DNA of 64,000 bases from Advenella kashmirensis W13003 (GTDB taxonomy: Bacteria > Pseudomonadota > Gammaproteobacteria > Burkholderiales > Burkholderiaceae_B): the NCBI RefSeq assembly GCF_000506985.1, contig NZ_KI650982.1, positions 124,001 to 188,000 on the forward strand, given 5' to 3'. Position numbers and translations under genes: made by a program. Below are positions 58,834 through 64,000 of this stretch, in pieces (position 1 is the first letter of the stretch; every line of letters starts with the position of its first letter). Below the pieces are notes generated by a model that was not told the DNA's origin, ran no database searches, and saw only the letters and a program-made list of their open reading frames with translations.

Positions 58834-60288
58834 TTATAAATAAGGCGACGCCAGCCAGATCAACTTGTTGCGCAGTGTCGCCAGCAAACCCTGGCTGCGC
58901 AAAGACTCCAGCGTCACGCGCTCGCCGTGGGCGATTTCATTATCGATTGTCTCGCTGATCCACCCAGCCAGCCGGCGGTCATACACTTCGATATCAATTT
59001 CAAAATTGAGCCGCAGACTGCGCGAGTCCCAGTTGGACGAACCGACCAGCGACCAGCTGTCGTCCACAGTCATGAGTTTGGAGTGATCGAAATTGCCGGC
59101 GCCTTTCCATACCCGGCAGCCGGTCTCAATCACCTGATCAAGCTGCGCCATCATGGCATATTGGATGAGACGAAGATTATTGCGGCCCGGAATCACGATA
59201 TCCACTTGTACGCCACGCCGCGCTGCGGTGGTCAGCGCGCCGATCAGGACCTGGTCGGGCAGAAAATAAGGCGACTGGATCCGGATATGCGTTTGCGCTA
59301 CGGCGCAGGCGGCCAGCAGAAGTTTGTGCGTGCTTTCGATTTCCCGATCCGGACCCGACGGCACGCAGCGCGCCGCCATGTCCGCCGGCATGAGAGGCGA
59401 TTGCGGTGCGAGCCAGTCATCCATTTTCAACTTCTCGCCAGTCGAAAAAAGCCAGTCGTGACAGAAGATGACCAGCAGTTGCGCCACGATAGGCCCCTGC
59501 ACATGAAAGTGGATATCCCGAGCCGTACTGTCACGCGTGATTTCGGTCAGAAACTCCTCACGAATATTCATGCCACCGGCAAACGCCCTTGCGCCATCGA
59601 CAATCATGATTTTACGGTGACAACGCATATTGGCATAAGGCATCCGCCAGGTCACGGCATTGGTTTCAAACAGCTCCACCGTTACCCCATGCTCCCGAAG
59701 ACGATGCACAATCGTGGGGTGCGAGTAGCGAACGCCGATGGAATCAATCAGCACCCGTACCCGCACACCACGTTCATAGGCCGCAATGAGACTGTCCGCA
59801 AAGCGATGACCGACAATATCGTTATCGAAAATATACGTTTGTAGCAGAATGGATTCCAAGGCGGAATCGATGGTGTTCAGCATGGCCGGATACGCCTGAT
59901 CGCCCCCATTGAGCGGCAAGATTTCATTGCCGCCGCATAAAGGAAAACGCGTCACCGTATCGCTGGCTTTTTTCAGGGAAACGCATTGAGGTCCCGCATG
60001 CCGTGTCAGATCGCTTACCGTCACGCTCGCGTGATCGGCCCCCTCCTTGATCAACCGGTCCCGATGCGATTTGATCCGGGTTTGCCGGATCCGGTTGATG
60101 CCTACGACAAAATACAGGACAGGCCCCAGAAAAGGAGAAAAAATCACCACACCCACCCAGGCAATGGCGGCGCGCACGTCCCGCTTGGTCAGCGCGATAT
60201 GAACCGCGGCAGACACGCTCAGGATCACGCTTGCTGCGAAAATCAGATGGGTTTCGTACTCAACCAGAAATTTCCACAGGGAAGACAT
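58834..60288 (-). CDS. cls: Cardiolipin synthase (phospholipase D family)
   Basis: 484 aa. Two N-terminal membrane helices, then two HKD-type motifs: CHRKIMIVDGARAFAGG and FDHSKLMTVDDSWSLVGSSN, as in ClsA. It joins phosphatidylglycerol molecules into cardiolipin in the inner membrane. The first motif has His-x-Lys with x = Arg. It lies between two tRNA genes on the other strand. Confidence 0.9.
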   Translation of the reverse strand: MSSLWKFLVEYETHLIFAASVILSVSAAVHIALTKRDVRAAIAWVGVVIFSPFLGPVLYFVVGINRIRQTRIKSHRDRLIKEGADHASVTVSDLTRHAGPQCVSLKKASDTVTRFPLCGGNEILPLNGGDQAYPAMLNTIDSALESILLQTYIFDNDIVGHRFADSLIAAYERGVRVRVLIDSIGVRYSHPTIVHRLREHGVTVELFETNAVTWRMPYANMRCHRKIMIVDGARAFAGGMNIREEFLTEITRDSTARDIHFHVQGPIVAQLLVIFCHDWLFSTGEKLKMDDWLAPQSPLMPADMAARCVPSGPDREIESTHKLLLAACAVAQTHIRIQSPYFLPDQVLIGALTTAARRGVQVDIVIPGRNNLRLIQYAMMAQLDQVIETGCRVWKGAGNFDHSKLMTVDDSWSLVGSSNWDSRSLRLNFEIDIEVYDRRLAGWISETIDNEIAHGERVTLESLRSQGLLATLRNKLIWLASPYL

Positions 60289-60403
60289 TCAAAAACACCC
60301 GCTTAGCTTCAAAACCACTAAAAAGACAACAAAATAGCCTGTTGCGCGACTTTCTTCTTGTACTGCGCAGGTATAGTTGCTATACTCTTACGCTTACTCG
60401 GAT

Positions 60404-60480
60404 GGTGACTGTAGCTCAGTTGGTAGAGTCCCGGATTGTGATTCCGGTTGTCGTGGGTTCGAGCCCCATCAGTCACCCCA
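60404..60480 (+). tRNA. tRNA-His (GTG)
   Basis: 77 bases including the genomically encoded G-1 (60404) paired opposite C73, the hallmark of tRNA-His; anticodon GTG in loop TTGTGAT; T arm GTGGGTTCGAGCCCC; CCA encoded. Confidence 0.95.
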
Positions 60481-60663
60481 GTAAATTTAATAAAAACAAT
60501 ATCCTAGCATAACCATACCACCCTGGTATTGGCAGCACAAAAATAGAAAAGCGATACATAAACAGCCCTGTCGCTTTTGCGCTCAACGCCCCAAAAAAAT
60601 TGCCTCTCGATTGCATCTGGCTTCTTGTCATAAAAGAAACCCAAACGCGCTACGTTCTATGTT

Positions 60664-60936
60664 TTATTTATCCTCAGGCAAATTACCCTCACGCACAGAT
60701 TGGCGATTCAATTTCCACACTGACACCACTGCAGAAATAAAAAACGAAACCAGCAGCCCTGCGCACGCGGCCACGACGAAATTGCCCAGCCCTATCCAGA
60801 ATACGACCGTCAGCAGCAAGCCCGTTGACAACGGCCTGGCCGCCATGGCAGATACGATCCTGCCCAGTTTTGATAATAAACCCTTCAATTTTCTTTCCTG
60901 ATTGTTGCACTTTGTTGCGCACACGACTAACATCAT
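60664..60936 (-). CDS. Small two-helix membrane protein
   Basis: 90 aa; an Arg/Lys-rich N-terminus is followed by two helices (about 39-55 and 57-74). No family recognised. Start uncertain: MM at 60931-60936 with TAGGG-like sequence about 12 bases before, or an internal Met at about residue 31. Unlinked to neighbours. Confidence 0.5.
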   Translation of the reverse strand: MMLVVCATKCNNQERKLKGLLSKLGRIVSAMAARPLSTGLLLTVVFWIGLGNFVVAACAGLLVSFFISAVVSVWKLNRQSVREGNLPEDK

Positions 60937-61243
60937 TCTAGGACATACCCTAATCCGGGTAAATTCTGTTTCGCCATTGGAGGAAAATGGCTTAACTTTA
61001 CGTTAACGTCAATTGAGTTGCGAAACAGAATTTGCTACCCGCCGCAAGGCGGGCGTTTACCCCGGATCGCTCAAACTGATACGCGACGGCAACGCAAATG
61101 CCGCCAAGCATCAGGACGATATACCAGCGCCACCAAAGGTGGCGACCGTTCCACGCCATTGAACATACCGTTCACAAGACGACTATGGCAATGTCGGGGA
61201 ATCATGCACTTGCGTGCATTTGAACCATATCGGAGACAACTGT
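60937..61243. other. Intergenic region before the oxidoreductase
   Basis: About 300 bases with no gene. A short GC hairpin (61038-61043 with 61048-61053) is followed by CGTTT, possibly a terminator-like element. Promoter of the next gene presumably lies after it. Confidence 0.45.
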
Positions 61244-64000
61244 ATGAATGCCCCGCTACCCAAAGTGGCACACGATGCCCTGAAGAATACCACCATTGAC
61301 GACAAATATAGCCTGGATCGCGGCCGCGTCTACATGAGCGGCACGCAGGCGCTGGTACGGCTGCCCATGCTGCAGAAAGACCGCGACCGGCGCGCTGGCC
61401 TGGATACCGGCGGATTTATTTCCGGTTACCGGGGTTCGCCACTGGGCAATCTGGATCTGAGCTTGTGGAAAGCTAAAAAATATCTGGCCGAACACGAAAT
61501 CTCGTTTCAACCTGGTGTGAACGAAGAGCTGGGGGCCACGTCAGTGTGGGGATCGCAGCAGGTCAACCTGTTTCCGGGCGCCACCAAACAGGGCGTATTT
61601 GCGATGTGGTACGGCAAAGGACCGGGGCTGGATCGCTCCATGGATGTCTTCAAACACGCCAACTCCGCCGGCTCAAGCGAATTCGGCGGCGTGCTGTTGC
61701 TGGCCGGCGATGACCATGCCGCCAAATCATCGACGGTAGCCTACCAGTCCGAGCATAATCTGCAATCGGCCGGCATTCCCGTGCTATACCCCTGCAATGT
61801 ACAGGAATATCTTGACTATGGCGTGCACGGCTGGGCCATGAGCCGTTACTCCGGATTGTGGGTTGCCATGAAATGCGTCACCGATGTTCTGGAGTCCAGC
61901 TCATCGGTTGAACTGGATCCGGACCGTGTCCAGACCCTGATTCCGACGGACTTTGAGATGCCTGAAGGCGGTCTGTCCATTCGCTGGCCCGATCCGCCGC
62001 TGGATCAGGAAGCCCGCCTGAACAATTACAAATTCTATGCCGCACTGGCCTATGTGCGCGCCAATAAGCTGGACAAAATCATCTTCGACTCGCCTAAGGC
62101 ACGGTTTGGTATTATGACCGCCGGCAAGGCCTATCTGGACGTGCGGCAGGCCCTGACCGACCTGGGACTGGACGAGCAAACCTGTGCCGATATCGGCATC
62201 CGCCTGTACAAAGTGGGCTGTGTGTGGCCTCTGGAAGCCCAGGGGGCCCGCCAGTTTGCAGAAGGCCTGGATGAAATTCTGGTGGTCGAGGAAAAACGCC
62301 AGATCATGGAATATGCGCTGAAAGAAGAGCTCTATAACTGGCGCGACGACGTGCGCCCCGATGTCTATGGCAAATTTGATGCGCGGGATGATGGCGGCGG
62401 TGAATGGTCGGTACCTCGCGGCAAATGGCTGCTGCCGGCCAACCACGAACTGTCGCCGGCAATTATTGCAAAAGCCATTGCCAAGCGCCTTGAGAAACAT
62501 GCATTGCCCGATGAAGTGCGTGCGCGCATTCAGGCGCGCATTGCGGTGATCCATGCCAAGGAACAGGACGCCAAACGGCCCGTGGTTGTTCAGGATCGCA
62601 AGCCCTGGTTCTGCTCGGGCTGCCCGCATAATACGTCGACCCGCGTGCCCGAAGGATCACGCGCCGTCGCCGGCATCGGCTGTCACTACATGACCATCTG
62701 GATGGACCGCAGCACCGATACGTTCACCCAAATGGGCGGCGAAGGCGTGCCCTGGATCGGCCAGAAGGACTTTACTACGACCAAGCATATTTTCGCCAAC
62801 CTGGGGGATGGCACGTACTTTCACTCAGGCATCCTGGCGATTCGCGCTTCGATTGCAGCCAAGGTCAACATCACGTATAAAATTCTGTATAACGATGCCG
62901 TTGCCATGACCGGTGGACAACCCATCGACGGGACCCTGACGGTGCCGCAGATCAATGCGCAACTGCATGCCGAAGGTGCGGCCCGCATCGTGATCGTCAG
63001 CGACGAACCGGAAAAATACAAAGGCGTCAGCCTGATCGGCAACCCTGATATCTTCCACCGCGATTCGCTGGATGATGTACAGCTCCAACTGCGCGACACG
63101 GAAGGCACGACGATTCTGATCTACGATCAGACCTGCGCGACCGAGAAACGCCGGCGCCGTAAACGCAATGCCTATCCCGATCCCGACAGGCGCGTCTTCA
63201 TTAACGAAGCGGTGTGTGAAGGCTGCGGCGATTGCAGCGTGAAATCCAATTGTCTGTCGGTCGAACCGGTAGATACACCGCTGGGTACCAAACGCCGAAT
63301 CAATCAATCGTCCTGCAACAAGGACTATTCATGCCTGAATGGCTTCTGTCCCAGTTTCGTGACCGCCGAGGGCGCCAAGGTACGCAAGCCGCAGACCGCC
63401 ACGCTGTCATTTGAAAAAATCGAAGCCGACATTCCCGAGCCTGCCATGCCGGCAATTGAGCGCTCCTACAATATTCTGGTTCCCGGCGTCGGGGGCACGG
63501 GCGTCGTCACCATCGGCGCCCTGCTGGGCATGGCGTCCCACCTGGAACAAAAAGGCGTTAACGTTCTGGATATTACCGGGCTGGCACAAAAAGGCGGTGC
63601 CGTGGTCAGTCATGTCCAGATCGGCAATCGGCCTGCAGACCTGCATTCAACCCGCATCGGCATGGGCGAGGCAGACCTGATCATCGGCTGCGATGCGATT
63701 GTGGCCGCGTCCCGCGAGATCACATCCAAGACCCGCAAGGGCATCACTGTCGCGGCCATCAACAGCGCGAAAGTGCCGACGGCCGAAATTTTCCAGAACC
63801 CCAAATGGCAATTTCCGTCCGCACTGACCGAGCAGGACATGCAGGATCTGCTGGGCAAAGACAAATGTGATTTCCTGGATGCCAACGGCTATGCGGTAGC
63901 ACTGCTGGGCGACGCGATTTTTGCCAATCCGCTGATGCTGGGTTATGCATGGCAAAAAGGCTGGATCCCACTGCATCACGAAAGCCTGGAACGCGCCATT
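61244..64000 (+). CDS. Indolepyruvate ferredoxin oxidoreductase, fused form (partial)
   Basis: Starts ATG 61244 with GGAG upstream and remains open to the window end (919 codons). N-terminal alpha-type domain: GFISGYRGSPLGNLD and thiamine-binding region; later the beta-type domain: CSGCPHNTSTRVPEGSRA and GIGCHYM, ferredoxin-like Cys cluster CEGCGDCSVKSNC, then the gamma-type IorB-like part (VPGVGGTGVVTIGALLGMA). This fusion of IorA and IorB (about 1150-1200 aa) occurs in beta-proteobacteria. It oxidises aryl pyruvates to aryl-acetyl-CoA. Confidence 0.92.
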   Translation, partial: MNAPLPKVAHDALKNTTIDDKYSLDRGRVYMSGTQALVRLPMLQKDRDRRAGLDTGGFISGYRGSPLGNLDLSLWKAKKYLAEHEISFQPGVNEELGATSVWGSQQVNLFPGATKQGVFAMWYGKGPGLDRSMDVFKHANSAGSSEFGGVLLLAGDDHAAKSSTVAYQSEHNLQSAGIPVLYPCNVQEYLDYGVHGWAMSRYSGLWVAMKCVTDVLESSSSVELDPDRVQTLIPTDFEMPEGGLSIRWPDPPLDQEARLNNYKFYAALAYVRANKLDKIIFDSPKARFGIMTAGKAYLDVRQALTDLGLDEQTCADIGIRLYKVGCVWPLEAQGARQFAEGLDEILVVEEKRQIMEYALKEELYNWRDDVRPDVYGKFDARDDGGGEWSVPRGKWLLPANHELSPAIIAKAIAKRLEKHALPDEVRARIQARIAVIHAKEQDAKRPVVVQDRKPWFCSGCPHNTSTRVPEGSRAVAGIGCHYMTIWMDRSTDTFTQMGGEGVPWIGQKDFTTTKHIFANLGDGTYFHSGILAIRASIAAKVNITYKILYNDAVAMTGGQPIDGTLTVPQINAQLHAEGAARIVIVSDEPEKYKGVSLIGNPDIFHRDSLDDVQLQLRDTEGTTILIYDQTCATEKRRRRKRNAYPDPDRRVFINEAVCEGCGDCSVKSNCLSVEPVDTPLGTKRRINQSSCNKDYSCLNGFCPSFVTAEGAKVRKPQTATLSFEKIEADIPEPAMPAIERSYNILVPGVGGTGVVTIGALLGMASHLEQKGVNVLDITGLAQKGGAVVSHVQIGNRPADLHSTRIGMGEADLIIGCDAIVAASREITSKTRKGITVAAINSAKVPTAEIFQNPKWQFPSALTEQDMQDLLGKDKCDFLDANGYAVALLGDAIFANPLMLGYAWQKGWIPLHHESLERAI

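Noticed and set aside
58732-60480. tRNA genes as phage attachment sites
   Set aside because: No direct repeat of the tRNA ends is seen and the prophage junctions are clearly in mutS.
1-64000. CRISPR array or insertion sequence
   Set aside because: No regularly spaced short repeats and no transposase frame were seen. The only repeats are those listed.

Overview
The window is a Gram-negative bacterial chromosome segment of moderately high GC, interrupted by one apparently complete prophage. The host genes (uppP, suhB divergent from trmJ, amn, bamC, dapA, a Bug-type tricarboxylate solute-binding protein, a fused indolepyruvate ferredoxin oxidoreductase) point to Betaproteobacteria, order Burkholderiales. 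An Alcaligenaceae member close to Advenella is my best guess; this is inference from gene content, not a database result.

Host left arm (1-13,590): uppP (partial), suhB, trmJ, an MscS channel, amn, an AEC-type exporter, an ectoine/hydroxyectoine uptake operon (ehuB-C-D-A), and a sugar-acid catabolic operon (TctC-like binding protein, enolase-superfamily dehydratase, DapA-like aldolase). The last operon is divergent from its GntR/FadR regulator across a perfect 23-bp palindrome.

Prophage (13,619-51,890, about 38 kb), a lambda/HK97-like siphophage with every module recognisable. (i) Left-end cargo on +: a conserved hypothetical, an SRAP protein and a membrane protein of the putative abortive-infection (putAbiC) type. 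(ii) Late and replication genes on -: a Q-like regulator with a pR'/tR'-like promoter and terminator, HNH, terminase, portal, ClpP protease, capsid, connector and tail genes including a -1 frameshift pair, then fibre and lysis genes. Upstream of these on the same strand lie cro, cII and a VapE-type primase/helicase. (iii) Immunity region: cI and an exported protein between two operator pairs of the same design, followed by a boxB/boxA leader. (iv) Early operon on +: small genes, three DUF1566-like proteins, a shortened Avd-like gene, DUF4224 and a tyrosine integrase.

Two results stand out. First, the three DUF1566-like genes end in 105-bp segments that differ at 19 positions. None of these is a third codon position, and 18 of the 19 have adenine in at least one copy. 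This is the signature of a diversity-generating retroelement (DGR), yet I see no reverse transcriptase or template repeat in the window. Second, the phage is integrated inside the 5' end of mutS and carries its own mutS leader, start codon and first codons. The gene is therefore rebuilt with a phage-supplied N-terminus, and the host's original start is left at attL as a 20-codon fragment.

A further candidate novelty is a cluster of three tandem, similarly built small RNA units (18,168-18,470), on the strand opposite to the late genes on both sides.

Host right arm (51,835-64,000): mutS overlapped by a YcfD-type ribosomal oxygenase gene, then bamC-dapA, a YciO/Sua5-like gene, tRNA-Arg, cardiolipin synthase, tRNA-His, a small membrane protein, and a partial indolepyruvate ferredoxin oxidoreductase running off the end.
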